A stretch of 64,000 bases of DNA, from contig DASZZM010000081.1 in NCBI GenBank assembly GCA_035544895.1, forward strand, positions 62,001 through 126,000, in the 5' to 3' direction. Of this stretch, positions 1 to 8,999 are shown one piece after another. The notes beneath the pieces were generated by a model. That model saw only the letters and a program-made list of their open reading frames with translations. It was not told where the DNA came from and did no database searches. A program made the position numbers and the translations under genes. How positions within the stretch are numbered: the stretch's first letter is position 1; every line of letters starts with the position of its first letter. The stretch is from JASLEW01 sp035544895 (GTDB lineage Bacteria > Acidobacteriota > Thermoanaerobaculia > Multivoradales > UBA5704).

Positions 1-1
1 C

Positions 2-1513
2 CGTGCCGTTTTCTTGCTGCTCGCGCTGGTGCCGGGCTCGGCATCGGTCGCTGCGGCCTCTTCCCGGCCCCTGCCCACGCCGGCGGCAAGCGGTCCCGTG
101 CCACGGGCGGGGGCGGCCAGCCCCCACGCGCCCGTGGCGTCTGCCGGCCAGACCGACCCGGCGGCCGCGGCGCTTCTCCTTCCCGGGGCGCCGGCGGCAT
201 CGGTTTCCGCGGCGCCGCGGCGGATCGGCGGTGCCGCGCGGCTGGTTGACTTCGCGTGGGCCGCCTACGCGCGGACCGAGGATGCACTGGTGGCAGATCC
301 AGTTGGACCCGAGGGCGGCGTGGGCGCCGCCGGCCTCTTGCTCAACCGCTTGGTGAAGGTCGGCAGCGCGCTGGCGGCCATGCAGAGCACCCTCGCCGTA
401 CGCGATCCCCGTTTTTTTGCGGCGATGGGCGAGGGGAGCAGGGCGCTGGTCGAGCTGCAGACAGTCTGGCGCCGTGGCGGTCCGGGAGGGCCGGCCCAGC
501 CCGAAATCAGCCGCGGTTTCGCCGACCTCTCCGGCTCATTCCGAACGCTGCGCGCCGCCTACGGCCAGGAGGAGGTCCGGCGTCGCGACGGCCGGCCGCT
601 CAGCGCCGCCGAGGCCCGGCAGCTCGCCAGGATGCAGGCGGCCCAGCGCCAGCTCGCGGCCCGGCTCCAGGCCCTCGCGGCGCGCGCCCGCGAGCGGCAG
701 GACCAGCGGCTGCTGGCCGAGCTCTCCCGCCTCGACGCCGAGCTTGGGCGCCTCGCCGCGGCGCCGCCCACTCTCGATGGATACCTCAACGTCCTCATCC
801 GCAGCGACGTCGTGCTCGGCGAATGGGCCGCCATCGGCCCGCTGGTCCAGCCCGAGGAGCAAGCCGAGTGGGCGGCGGCGGACGCCGCGGCGCAAGAGCT
901 GACGACCGACGCCGACACCGGTTTCGTACTGGTGGCCGATCTCGGCAGCGGCGCCACCTGGACCTACCTGGAAGCCGAGGCCACGCAACCGGCCGACCCG
1001 GGCGCCGGCGGGCCGCCGGATGGTGTCGCAATCGATCCGGGAGATTTCGGGACCTCCGCCGACGCCAGGGTCTTCGGCGATTCCCTGGCCTCCGATGGCT
1101 CGGGCGCCTTGGCGGGCGGCGTCGGCCTCCAGGGCCTGGACGGCGCCTGGCCTGCCGGGCAAGAGGCGGCGCCGGCAGGCACTCCCGGCGCGATGGAGCT
1201 GGAGCCCTTCGACATGTATCGCGAACCCGGCGGCAGTCTCCAACTCGCGGCGGGGGAGGAGACGCGTGGCGGCGCGGCCTCGTCCCCGCCGGGGTCCGTC
1301 GAGCGGCTGGCGGACGGCACGATCCTGGTCCACGGCGGTACGCCGCCTGCCCACTCCGCCGCCGAAGAAGACGCGGAGTCGGCGGACGATCCCGTTCCCG
1401 ACGACCTCCCCTTTTCAGAACAGCTCGACTTCGCGGCCTGGACCGGGCTCCAGCCCGGCCGCGCGCCGCTCTGCTCCGCCGTCGCGCAACCACCCAACGC
1501 CTGCTTCAAGTAA
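2..1513 (+). CDS. Secreted hypothetical protein, 5' end outside window
   Basis: The frame is open from the first bases, and the first residues visible (a run of L, A and V, then small residues) look like the second half of a signal peptide, so the true start probably lies upstream. The body is rich in Ala and Arg. Residues about 180-250 are predominantly helical and charged (repeated RQL, RLQAL and RERQ patterns), suggesting a coiled coil. The C-terminal third is low-complexity, rich in Gly, Pro, Asp and Ser, and ends in a short Cys-containing tail. I recognise no enzyme motif. A periplasmic or surface structural role is possible but unsupported. It converges on the amidohydrolase gene with a gap of about 30 bp. 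Confidence 0.6.
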   Translation, partial: RAVFLLLALVPGSASVAAASSRPLPTPAASGPVPRAGAASPHAPVASAGQTDPAAAALLLPGAPAASVSAAPRRIGGAARLVDFAWAAYARTEDALVADPVGPEGGVGAAGLLLNRLVKVGSALAAMQSTLAVRDPRFFAAMGEGSRALVELQTVWRRGGPGGPAQPEISRGFADLSGSFRTLRAAYGQEEVRRRDGRPLSAAEARQLARMQAAQRQLAARLQALAARARERQDQRLLAELSRLDAELGRLAAAPPTLDGYLNVLIRSDVVLGEWAAIGPLVQPEEQAEWAAADAAAQELTTDADTGFVLVADLGSGATWTYLEAEATQPADPGAGGPPDGVAIDPGDFGTSADARVFGDSLASDGSGALAGGVGLQGLDGAWPAGQEAAPAGTPGAMELEPFDMYREPGGSLQLAAGEETRGGAASSPPGSVERLADGTILVHGGTPPAHSAAEEDAESADDPVPDDLPFSEQLDFAAWTGLQPGRAPLCSAVAQPPNACFK

Positions 1514-1544
1514 CCGCAGAACGCGGCTCGCCAAGAGGACGTCG

Positions 1545-2552
1545 CTAAAACGGCCTGGCAGCAGAGCTCGACTCGAGCTGCAAGAGCCGCGCGGCGTTGC
1601 CGCCCAGGAGGCCGGCGCGGTCTTCCTCGGAGATGGGCAGCCCGCGGATCGAATCGAGCATCGCCTGGAGGCTGCCGATCTGGTGCGGATAGTCGCTGCC
1701 GGCGAGGATCTGGCTGGCGCCGGCAAAAGAGATGGCGAGCTCCAGGGCGTCATGATCGAAGTTCACCGTGTCGTAGAAGAACTGCTTGAGGTATTCGCTG
1801 GGCGGGCGCGTGATATTGGCGCGGCATTCACGGAAGGCGTGAAAGCCGCGGTCGAGCCGCTCGGCGACAAAGGGGATGGCGCCGCCGAGGTGGCTGAGCA
1901 CCCAGCGGATGCGGGGAAACTTCTCCACGACCCCGCTGAAGACGAGCTTTGCCGCGGCGAGCGTCGTGTCGAAGAGGAATCCCACCAGCGGCATCAGCCA
2001 ATACTCCGTCATGGCCTCGACGCCCTGCGGGGTGGTGGGATGGATGTGCAGCGCCGCGCCGAAAGAGTCCGCCATCTCGTACATGGGCCAGTAGCGCGCA
2101 TCCGCGAGAGCCACGCCGTTGACGTTGCTGAACAGCATGGCGCCGCGCAGGCCGAGCTGCGTGTGCGCGCGTTCGAGCTCACGCACGGCCGCGGCGGGAT
2201 CGTTGAGCGGCAGCGTGGCGAGGGCCGTGAAGCGGTCCTGCTTGTCGCGGGCCAGCGCCGCCAGATCATCGTTGACCAGGCTCGCCAGCCGGGCCGCTAC
2301 CCGCGGCGACTCCACGTGCGTGCCGGGAGTGGTCAGCGTCAAGACCTGCATGTCGACGCCGTGCTCGGCCAGAGCGGCGGCGCGGTAGCCGGCGTCGCGG
2401 TGGCCGCGCACGGCAACGTTGTAGTCGCCGGGATAGTGCAGCAGCGGATTGCCCGCGGCGTCTTCGGTGACCCGCACTCTGCTCGTGCCGCCGCGCAGCG
2501 CGTCGAGATACCGCGGCGGATAGTAATGGTTGTGAAAATCGATCACGGCCAT
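1545..2552 (-). CDS. Amidohydrolase of the ACMSD-like family
   Basis: A 335-residue metal-dependent hydrolase or decarboxylase of the amidohydrolase-2 family, whose best known member is aminocarboxymuconate-semialdehyde decarboxylase. The N-terminus carries the metal-binding HxH motif (H7, H9 in a DFHNH context). Later come HIHPTT, the LSHLGG strand and a GSDYPH motif holding the conserved Asp, in the order expected of the TIM barrel. I start at the ATG at 2552, because the HxH strand must be at the N-terminus; an upstream extension would add only an Arg-rich stretch. It lies 13 bp after acetate kinase on the same strand, so it is probably the last gene of that operon. Its substrate cannot be read from the sequence. 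Confidence 0.85.
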   Translation of the reverse strand: MAVIDFHNHYYPPRYLDALRGGTSRVRVTEDAAGNPLLHYPGDYNVAVRGHRDAGYRAAALAEHGVDMQVLTLTTPGTHVESPRVAARLASLVNDDLAALARDKQDRFTALATLPLNDPAAAVRELERAHTQLGLRGAMLFSNVNGVALADARYWPMYEMADSFGAALHIHPTTPQGVEAMTEYWLMPLVGFLFDTTLAAAKLVFSGVVEKFPRIRWVLSHLGGAIPFVAERLDRGFHAFRECRANITRPPSEYLKQFFYDTVNFDHDALELAISFAGASQILAGSDYPHQIGSLQAMLDSIRGLPISEEDRAGLLGGNAARLLQLESSSAARPF

Positions 2553-2565
2553 CCGCGCCCTCCGT

Positions 2566-3720
2566 CTAAACGCCGCTCTCGTCGAGCAGCTTGGCGACCT
2601 CGGCAAGGACGGCGAGGTCTTCGCGCGCCGTGATGGTCAGCACGCGTACCGTCGAGCGCCGGTTGCTCACCTCGACGTCGCCCGACGCTTGCTCGTTGGC
2701 GCGCGGGTCGAGCTCGAGGCCGGCAAAGCCGAGCCGCGCGGCGACGTCGGCGCGCAGCCTTGCGCTGTGCTCGCCGATGCCGCCGGTGAACACCAGGGCG
2801 TCCAGGCCGCCGAGGACCGCGATCATCGCGCCGGTGGTGCGCAGCACGCTGTGCGTGAACATGGCGTAGGCGGTCGCGGCACGAGCCGATCCCGCGCCGG
2901 CGGCAGCCAGCACCTCGCGCAGGTCCGCCGAGATTCCCGACACGCCGAGCAGCCCGGCGCGCTCGTTGAGTCCGCCGGCGAGCTCCTCCACGCCCAGCCC
3001 GCAGCGGGCGAGCAGGTGGAGCAGCAGCCCGGGATCGACCGACCCCGAGCGGCTCGCCATCATCACCCCTTCGAGCGGCGTGAAGCCCATGCTGGTGTCG
3101 AGCGAGCGTCCGCCGGCGACCGCGCTCGCCGAGCAGCCGCTCCCCAGGTGGCAGACGACCAGCCGGGCCGGCGCGCCGCCCAGCAGCTCGCGCGCGCGCC
3201 GGCTCGCGTAGGCGACCGACAGGCCATGAAAGCCATAGCGGCGCAGCCCCCAGCGCTCGCTCCACTCCCAGGGCAGCGCATAGCGCGCCGCCGCCTCCGG
3301 CAGCGTGGCGTGAAAGGAGGTGTCGAAGGCCGCAAACTGCGGCAGCGCCGGGAAAGCCGCGCTGACCGCGTCGATGCCGGCGAGCGCCGCCGGGGTGTGC
3401 AGCGGGTCGATCTCGACGAGCCGCGCCAGCCGCTCGCGCACCTCCGCGTCGATGCGCACCGCGCCGCGGAAGGCCGCTCCGCCGTGGACGACGCGGTGCG
3501 CGGCGCCATCGGCGCCCCCGCCCTCGTTGCCCGCGCCGTTCCGGCTCTCCGCCGCGGGCAGGGCGGCGCGCAGCGCCTCCGCAATCTGCTCGGCGCGGCG
3601 CCGCGGATCGAGGCTGTCCCAGGCGACGGTGCCCGCCGCGAGGCTGCGCTCGCCCGCTCTTTCCAGCACTGACCACTTGAGCGAGCTCGAGCCGGTATTG
3701 AGGACGAGGAGGCGCTTCAC
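2566..3720 (-). CDS. ackA: Acetate kinase
   Basis: Catalyses acetyl phosphate + ADP to acetate + ATP in the cytoplasm. The protein is 384 residues, close to the family's usual 400. The N-terminal LVLNTGSSSLK phosphate-binding strand, the FDTSFH, RYGFHG and HLGSG segments, the GGRSLDTSMGFTPLEG segment and the C-terminal FTGGIGEHS motif are all present. Translation starts at a GTG whose last bases overlap the TGA of the phosphoketolase gene (a GTGA overlap), indicating coupled translation. With its neighbour it forms the classic module that turns xylulose-5-phosphate or fructose-6-phosphate into acetate and ATP. Confidence 0.96.
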   Translation of the reverse strand: MKRLLVLNTGSSSLKWSVLERAGERSLAAGTVAWDSLDPRRRAEQIAEALRAALPAAESRNGAGNEGGGADGAAHRVVHGGAAFRGAVRIDAEVRERLARLVEIDPLHTPAALAGIDAVSAAFPALPQFAAFDTSFHATLPEAAARYALPWEWSERWGLRRYGFHGLSVAYASRRARELLGGAPARLVVCHLGSGCSASAVAGGRSLDTSMGFTPLEGVMMASRSGSVDPGLLLHLLARCGLGVEELAGGLNERAGLLGVSGISADLREVLAAAGAGSARAATAYAMFTHSVLRTTGAMIAVLGGLDALVFTGGIGEHSARLRADVAARLGFAGLELDPRANEQASGDVEVSNRRSTVRVLTITAREDLAVLAEVAKLLDESGV

Positions 3721-6065
3721 GGCGACCAGCGCCAGCCCGAGATCGACTCCGGGTCGTCGCCGTGGGTCTCGATGTAGGTCCGGTGCTCGCGCAAGGAGCG
3801 CTCGTAGGCGTCGATCGCATCGCTCGCCAGCGAGGCGACCCGCGGGGCGCGGCGCAATGTCTCGATCGCGAGCTGGAAGCGGCTGATGCCGTTCCTCACC
3901 GTCATGTCGAAAGGCGTCGTCGTCGTCCCCTCCTCGCGGTAGCCGAAGACGTGGAAGCGATGCGGCTGCGGGCGCGAGAAGAGAAGCTGGCGGACCGCCG
4001 AAGGGTAGCCGTGAAAGGTAAAAATCACCTCGCGGTCGCGCGGGAAGAGCGCGGCGAAGGCGTCGTCCCCCATGCCGTGCGGATGCTCGCGCGGCGTGTC
4101 GAGCACCAGCAGGTCGGTGACGTTGACCACGCGCACCCGCAGGCTCGGCACGTCGCGGCGCAGCAGCCAGGCCGCGGCGAGCGTCTCCAGGGTGGGCGTA
4201 TTTCCGCACGCCGCCAGGACCACGTCGGGCTCCTCGCCCCCGTCCGTGCTCGCCCAGCTCCACCGCGAGGCCCCGGCGCGCGCGTGCGCGAGCGCCTCGG
4301 CGGGCGACAGCCACTGCGGCATCTCGTTCTTGGTCGCGATGATCAAGTTGATGTAGTCGTGGCTGCGCAGGCAGTGGTCGACGGTTGCCAGCAGCGTGTT
4401 GGCATCGGGCGGCAGGTAGATGCGCATCACCGAGCCCTTCTTGTTGAGCAACGAATTGATGAATCCCGGCCCCTGGTGCGAATAGCCGTTGTGGTCCTGG
4501 CGCCAGCCGTCGCTGGTCAACAGGTAGTTGAGCGACGGCACCGGACGCCGCCAGGGAACCTCGCGGCTCTGCTTGAGGAACTTGGCGTACTGGTTGACCA
4601 TGCCGTCGACGATGGCGATGAACGCCTCGTAGCACGGGAAGATGCCGTGCCGGCCGGTCAGCAGGTAGCCTTCGAGCCAGCCCTGGCACATGTGCTCGGA
4701 GAGCATCTCGAGCACCCTCCCGCCGGGGCCGATGTCCTCGTCCACGCCGGCGAGCGGCCACTCGTACTCGCGGCGGGTCGCGGCGAAGATCGCTTCCAGC
4801 TTGTTGGAGTTGGCCTCGTCTGGGCAGACCAGGCGAAAGTTGCGCGTCGCCTCCGTGCGGCGGAAGACGTCGCGCAGGTAGCTGCCGACCGTCTCGAGGG
4901 CGCTGGCCCGCGCCTGGCCGGGGGAGGTCATCTCTACGCAGTAGTCCGCGAGCGGCGGCACGTCGAGCTCGCGGTAGCGCGCCGAACCGTCGGCGTGCGG
5001 GTTCATCCCCATGCGCCGGTTGCCGGCCGGGCACTGCGCCAGGATGGCAGGGACCGGCCGCCCCTCGGCGTCGAACAGCTCCTCCGGCCGGTAGGAGCGC
5101 AGCCAGGCTTCGACGGCGGCGAGCGCCTCGGGGTCCGTCTTCGGCCCGGTGATCGGCACCTGGTGCGCCCGCCAGGTGCCGGCGAGCGGCTTGCCCTGCC
5201 ACGTCGCCGGGCAGCCCATCCCCTTGGGCGAGCGCAGGATCAGCATCGGCCAGGCCGGCCGCGCGGTTCTGAGGAACGCCTCCCCGGCGGCCTGCTCCTG
5301 ATACAAGGCGATCTGGTCGGCGGCCCAGTCGAAGGCATCGATCATTGCCTGGCCGAAGTCCTCGTCCCTCACCACCTTGACCTGCCATCCGTAGCCGCTG
5401 AAGAGGCGCTCGAGCTCGCCGTCCTCCATGGTGCCGAAGATTGTCGGCGAGGAGATCTTGTAGCCGTTGCAGTGCAGGATCGGCAGCACCGCGCCGCAGG
5501 TCGCCGGGTCGAGGTACTTGATGCCGTGCCAGGCGGTGGCGGTGGGGCCGGTCTCGGCCTCGCCGTCGCCGACGATGCAGGCGACCAGGAGCCCCGGGTT
5601 GTCGAGCGCGGCCCCGAAGGCGGTGGACAGCGCATAGCCGAGCTCGCCGCCCTCATGGATCACCCCCGGGGTCGCCGGGGTGAGGTGGCTGGGGAAGCCG
5701 CCCGGCCACGAGAAGGTCCTCACCAGCCTGGTCAGTCCGTGGATGTCGAGCGTCAGCTCGGGGTACCGCTCGGCGAGCGATCCCTCCAGGTAGAGATTGG
5801 CGAGGTTGGCGGGCGCGCCATGGCCGGGTCCCGTGACCAGCAGGATGTTGAGGTCGCGCCGGCGGATCAGGCGGTTGAGATGGGCATAGATCAGGTTGAT
5901 GCCGGGCACCGTCCCCCAGTGGCCGAGGAGCCGGCTCTTGATGTGCTCGGGGCGCAGCGGCTCGGCGAGCAGCGGGTTGGCCTGCAGGTAGATCTGGGCC
6001 GCGGCAAGGTAGTCGACGGCGCGGCGATACAACCGAAGATCGGCGAGCTCGGACGCGCTTGACAT
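3717..6065 (-). CDS. xfp: Xylulose-5-phosphate/fructose-6-phosphate phosphoketolase
   Basis: A thiamine diphosphate enzyme that cleaves xylulose-5-phosphate (and often fructose-6-phosphate) with phosphate to acetyl phosphate and a shorter sugar phosphate. Its 782 residues are the normal family length. Diagnostic stretches include LLGHWGTVPG, TGPGHGAP, GGFPSHLTP, the GDGEAETGP thiamine-binding region, the HCNGYKIS segment and the C-terminal FHGYPSAVRQL. The start at 6065 gives a typical N-terminus. It heads a minus-strand operon with ackA and an amidohydrolase. A gnd-zwf-pgl cluster about 15 kb away could supply its pentose phosphate substrate, although an isomerase and an epimerase are not in the window. 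Confidence 0.97.
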   Translation of the reverse strand: MSSASELADLRLYRRAVDYLAAAQIYLQANPLLAEPLRPEHIKSRLLGHWGTVPGINLIYAHLNRLIRRRDLNILLVTGPGHGAPANLANLYLEGSLAERYPELTLDIHGLTRLVRTFSWPGGFPSHLTPATPGVIHEGGELGYALSTAFGAALDNPGLLVACIVGDGEAETGPTATAWHGIKYLDPATCGAVLPILHCNGYKISSPTIFGTMEDGELERLFSGYGWQVKVVRDEDFGQAMIDAFDWAADQIALYQEQAAGEAFLRTARPAWPMLILRSPKGMGCPATWQGKPLAGTWRAHQVPITGPKTDPEALAAVEAWLRSYRPEELFDAEGRPVPAILAQCPAGNRRMGMNPHADGSARYRELDVPPLADYCVEMTSPGQARASALETVGSYLRDVFRRTEATRNFRLVCPDEANSNKLEAIFAATRREYEWPLAGVDEDIGPGGRVLEMLSEHMCQGWLEGYLLTGRHGIFPCYEAFIAIVDGMVNQYAKFLKQSREVPWRRPVPSLNYLLTSDGWRQDHNGYSHQGPGFINSLLNKKGSVMRIYLPPDANTLLATVDHCLRSHDYINLIIATKNEMPQWLSPAEALAHARAGASRWSWASTDGGEEPDVVLAACGNTPTLETLAAAWLLRRDVPSLRVRVVNVTDLLVLDTPREHPHGMGDDAFAALFPRDREVIFTFHGYPSAVRQLLFSRPQPHRFHVFGYREEGTTTTPFDMTVRNGISRFQLAIETLRRAPRVASLASDAIDAYERSLREHRTYIETHGDDPESISGWRWSP

Positions 6066-6198
6066 GGCTTCCCTCCCCGCCGGGTTGGCCCGGGCCGGTA
6101 CAGGCTACCATCGAGCGCTTGCGCCGCGCGGGATTCCGGAGTCTGCCGAGAAGTTGTCACTCCGGCGCCGGATCGCGGTAGTCTCTCTCGAGCGAGCG

Positions 6199-6849
6199 AT
6201 GTCCGCTTCCTGCCTCCGTCTCTTCCTCGTCCGCCATGGCGAAACCGCCTCCAACCGTGAGCTGAGGTATGTCGGCACCCGTGACGAGCCCCTCGCCCCA
6301 GCCGGCGAGCGCCAGGCGGACTGCCTGGCCGCCGCTCTCGCCGGCTTGCCATTCGCGGCGGTCTACGCCAGCCCCCTGCGCCGTGCCGAGGAGACGGCGA
6401 GGCGCATCGCCGCGGAGCTCGGCCTGCCGCCGCGCCCCGAGCCCCGCCTGCGTGAGCAGCGCTTCGGCGACTGGGAGGGCCTGACGCGCGGCGAAGTGTT
6501 GGAACGCGGCGCCGGCGAACGCGAGCGGCTGCTGCGCTGGGAGGCCGACCCCGGCGCCGCCCCGCCCGGTGGCGAGTCGCTGGCGAGCGTGCGCGAGCGG
6601 GTGATGGCGGCTGTCGGCGAGCTGGCGGAGCTGCACCGCGGCGAGTGGGTGGTGCTGGTGAGCCACGTCGGGCCGATCAAGGCCCTGCTCTGCAGCGCCC
6701 TCGCCGTTCCCTTGGCGGCGGCCCGCCGCATGTTTCTCGATCCCGGCACCCTCTCGGTCGTCGACTGGGGAGAGTCGCCGGTCATCCGGCTGTTCAACGC
6801 GCACGGCCACCTGGGTTGGGAAGCTGCACGCTGGATGCGCCGCGAGTAG
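6199..6849 (+). CDS. Histidine phosphatase family protein
   Basis: A 216-residue phosphatase of the phosphoglycerate-mutase-like superfamily. The catalytic LFLVRHGET motif is at the N-terminus, followed by YASPLRRAEETA, the catalytic acid region EQRFGDWEG and the second catalytic histidine in VSHVGPIKALL. I use the ATG at 6199 because the catalytic RHG strand must lie near the N-terminus. Members include CobC-type alpha-ribazole phosphatase and broad sugar-phosphate phosphatases, and the sequence does not decide between them. It is divergent from xfp and sits 16 bp before the carbonic anhydrase gene, probably co-transcribed with it. Confidence 0.88.
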   Translation: MSASCLRLFLVRHGETASNRELRYVGTRDEPLAPAGERQADCLAAALAGLPFAAVYASPLRRAEETARRIAAELGLPPRPEPRLREQRFGDWEGLTRGEVLERGAGERERLLRWEADPGAAPPGGESLASVRERVMAAVGELAELHRGEWVVLVSHVGPIKALLCSALAVPLAAARRMFLDPGTLSVVDWGESPVIRLFNAHGHLGWEAARWMRRE

Positions 6850-6865
6850 CCGGGGAGGTTGCCAG

Positions 6866-7582
6866 ATGACCAGGAGCCCCGGCCATGACGCGCCGGCAGC
6901 CGCGCCGGACCCGTGCGAATGGAGCTACGAGGGTCCGACCGGCCCGCGGCACTGGGGAGAGCTTTGCCCGGAGTACTGCGTGTGCAAGAGCGGCGAGGCC
7001 CAGTCGCCTATCGACCTCAGCCGGCCGGAGATGCGGACGCTGCCGACGCTCGAGTTCTCGTACCGCGAAACTCCCCTCGAGGTCGTCGATACCGGTCATG
7101 GCATCCGAGTCAATGTCGGCGAAGGCAACTGCCTGATCTTCGGGAGCGAGCGCTACTCCCTCGTCCAGTATCACTTCCACACCCCGAGCGAGCACCGTCT
7201 CGAGGGCGACCTCTTCGACATGGAGATCCACTTCGTGCACGAGAACGAGGTTGGCGAGGGCGCGGTTGCCGGCGTCTTCGTCAAGGCCAGGAGCGGCCAG
7301 AGGCATCCAGCGATTCAGGAGATCTGGGACCGGGTGCCGCCGTCGGTCCGGCCACCGGCATCGCTGAACCCGGCGCATCTGCTGCCCATCGACCGCCGCT
7401 ACTTCCGCTACGCCGGCTCGCTGACCACGCCGCCGTGCAGCGAGGGATTCCGGTGGCACGTCTTGCGCGCGCCGATCGAGATCTCGGAGGAGCAGCTCGC
7501 CGAGTTCCACGGCTGGTACACGATGAACGCCCGCCCCATCCAGCCGTTGCACGGCCGGCGGCTGCTCTTCGGCGGCAACTGA
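6866..7582 (+). CDS. Alpha-class carbonic anhydrase
   Basis: Interconverts carbon dioxide and bicarbonate. The 238-residue protein has the alpha-class zinc ligands H103 and H105 (in HFHTPSEH) and H122 (in EIHFVH), the SLTTPPCSEGFRW strand near the C-terminus, and a Cys pair (about C40 and C191) where bacterial alpha enzymes form a disulfide. A GGGGAGG ribosome-binding site precedes the ATG. Bacterial alpha enzymes are usually periplasmic, yet the N-terminus here (hydrophilic, rich in Pro and Ala) shows no signal peptide, so its location is unclear. It follows the phosphatase gene closely and converges on recA. Confidence 0.93.
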   Translation: MTRSPGHDAPAAAPDPCEWSYEGPTGPRHWGELCPEYCVCKSGEAQSPIDLSRPEMRTLPTLEFSYRETPLEVVDTGHGIRVNVGEGNCLIFGSERYSLVQYHFHTPSEHRLEGDLFDMEIHFVHENEVGEGAVAGVFVKARSGQRHPAIQEIWDRVPPSVRPPASLNPAHLLPIDRRYFRYAGSLTTPPCSEGFRWHVLRAPIEISEEQLAEFHGWYTMNARPIQPLHGRRLLFGGN

Positions 7583-7604
7583 CGGCTCCGGTGTGCGGCC
7601 GCGC

Positions 7605-8681
7605 TTACTGGCCGCCGGCGCCGCGCGCGGCGTCGCGGGCCGCTGGTGCCGCGGCGGCGGGATGGCCGCCGACGGGCACCGGGCCGGGGATGCCCAGCTT
7701 CTCGCGCAGCTTGATCTCGAGCTCCGCGGCGAGATCCGGGTTGTCGCGGATGAACTGCTTGGCGTTCTCCCGTCCCTGGCCGAGGCGCAGGTCGCCATAG
7801 TTGTACCAGGCGCCGCTCTTGGCCACCAGCTTGTGGTCGACGCCCAGGTCGACGAGCTCGCCGCTCCTCGAGATCCCCTCGCCGTAGTCGATGTCGAACT
7901 CGGCCTGGCGGAATGGGGCCGCCACCTTGTTCTTGACCACCTTGACCTTGGCGCGCGCGCCAGTCACCACTTCGCCGTCCTTGAGAGATGCGATACGCCG
8001 GATGTCGAGGCGCACCGAGGCATAGAACTTGAGGGCGCGGCCGCCGGTGGTGGTTTCGGGGTTGCCGAACATGACCCCGATCTTCTCGCGGATCTGGTTG
8101 ATGAAGATCAGGCAGGTCCTCGACTTGGCGACGATCGCGGTGAGCTTGCGCAGTGCCTGCGACATGAGGCGCGCTTGCAGACCGACGTGCGAGTCGCCCA
8201 TCTCGCCTTCCAGCTCGGCCTTGGGCACCAGGGCGGCGACCGAATCGATCACCACCACGTCCACGGCGTTGCTGCGCACCAGCATCTCGGCGATCTCCAA
8301 GGCCTGCTCGCCGCTGTCGGGCTGCGACACCAGGAGGTTGTCGATGTCGACCCCCAGCTTCCTGGCGTACTCGGCGTCGAGGGCGTGCTCGGCGTCGATG
8401 AAGGCGGCGATGCCGCCCCGCCGCTGCGATTGACCCACCACCGACAGGGCGAGCGTCGTCTTGCCCGACGACTCGGGGCCGAAGATCTCGACCACGCGGC
8501 CGCAGGGCAGGCCGCCGATGCCGATGGCATGGTCGACGGCGATCGACCCGGTCGAGATGGCCTCGACGGCGAAGGTCTCGCGCTGACCCAAGCGCATGAT
8601 CGAGCCCTTGCCGAACTGCCTCTCGATCTGGGACAGGGCCGAGTCGACGGCCTTCAGTCGTTCCGGTTTGTTGTCTGCCAT
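7605..8681 (-). CDS. recA: Recombinase RecA
   Basis: ATP-dependent strand-exchange protein for homologous recombination and SOS signalling. The 358 residues include the P-loop GPESSGKT (68-75), the IDAEHALD strand, the VVIDSVAALVPKAE Walker B region, the NQIREKIGVMFGNPETT loop and the C-terminal REKLGIPG helix. The tail is a low-complexity run of Ala, Gly and Pro where acidic residues are more typical. It is a single gene, followed on the other strand by a convergent gene. A well-formed promoter lies about 135 bp upstream. I did not find an obvious LexA box of the Escherichia coli or Bacillus type. Confidence 0.98.
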   Translation of the reverse strand: MADNKPERLKAVDSALSQIERQFGKGSIMRLGQRETFAVEAISTGSIAVDHAIGIGGLPCGRVVEIFGPESSGKTTLALSVVGQSQRRGGIAAFIDAEHALDAEYARKLGVDIDNLLVSQPDSGEQALEIAEMLVRSNAVDVVVIDSVAALVPKAELEGEMGDSHVGLQARLMSQALRKLTAIVAKSRTCLIFINQIREKIGVMFGNPETTTGGRALKFYASVRLDIRRIASLKDGEVVTGARAKVKVVKNKVAAPFRQAEFDIDYGEGISRSGELVDLGVDHKLVAKSGAWYNYGDLRLGQGRENAKQFIRDNPDLAAELEIKLREKLGIPGPVPVGGHPAAAAPAARDAARGAGGQ

Positions 8682-8816
8682 GCGGCTCGCTCCTTGTGCC
8701 CTTCATTAGCCGACCGCCCGCCGTCGGACCTGTGCCGGGGGGCCGGAGCTCGATGGGCCTGCTGTGGTCCTGCGTCTGTGGCGGGGGGACGGCTCATCGC
8801 CGATCGGCGCCCCTTC

Positions 8817-8845
8817 ATCATAGAAGACGCCAAATCCCCGGTCAA
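8817..8845 (-). promoter_or_regulatory. Sigma70-type promoter of recA
   Basis: On the minus strand, TTGACC (8845-8840) and TATGAT (8822-8817) are separated by exactly 17 bp. This is close to the consensus and upstream of recA, leaving a leader of about 130 bases. Confidence 0.65.
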
Positions 8846-8887
8846 TCGCCCAACTGCCCGGCTCCGAGGCCCCGCCCGGAAGTTCGT

Positions 8888-8893
8888 TATAAT
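8888..8893 (+). promoter_or_regulatory. Possible -10 element for the moxR operon
   Basis: A perfect TATAAT faces the moxR operon in the 318-bp gap between recA and moxR. The hexamer 17 bp upstream (CGAGGC) is not a recognisable -35, so this rests on the -10 alone. The rest of the gap holds the recA promoter and several CTAG tetranucleotides just before moxR. Confidence 0.35.
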
Positions 8894-8999
8894 CGCCTGC
8901 TTTCGCGGGGCCGGTGCGGCGGGCTTCCTGCCTCCCCCGACCGGAGCTAGACTCCGCAGCTAGAACGAAATTCCCTGGTGGAGGCTAGAAAGACACTGG

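Noticed and set aside
8960..8985. CTAGAACGAAA followed by TGGTGGAGG before moxR resembles the left end of the dispersed repeat.
   Set aside because: Only about 11 contiguous bases match and the G-rich block is missing, so I do not list it as a copy.
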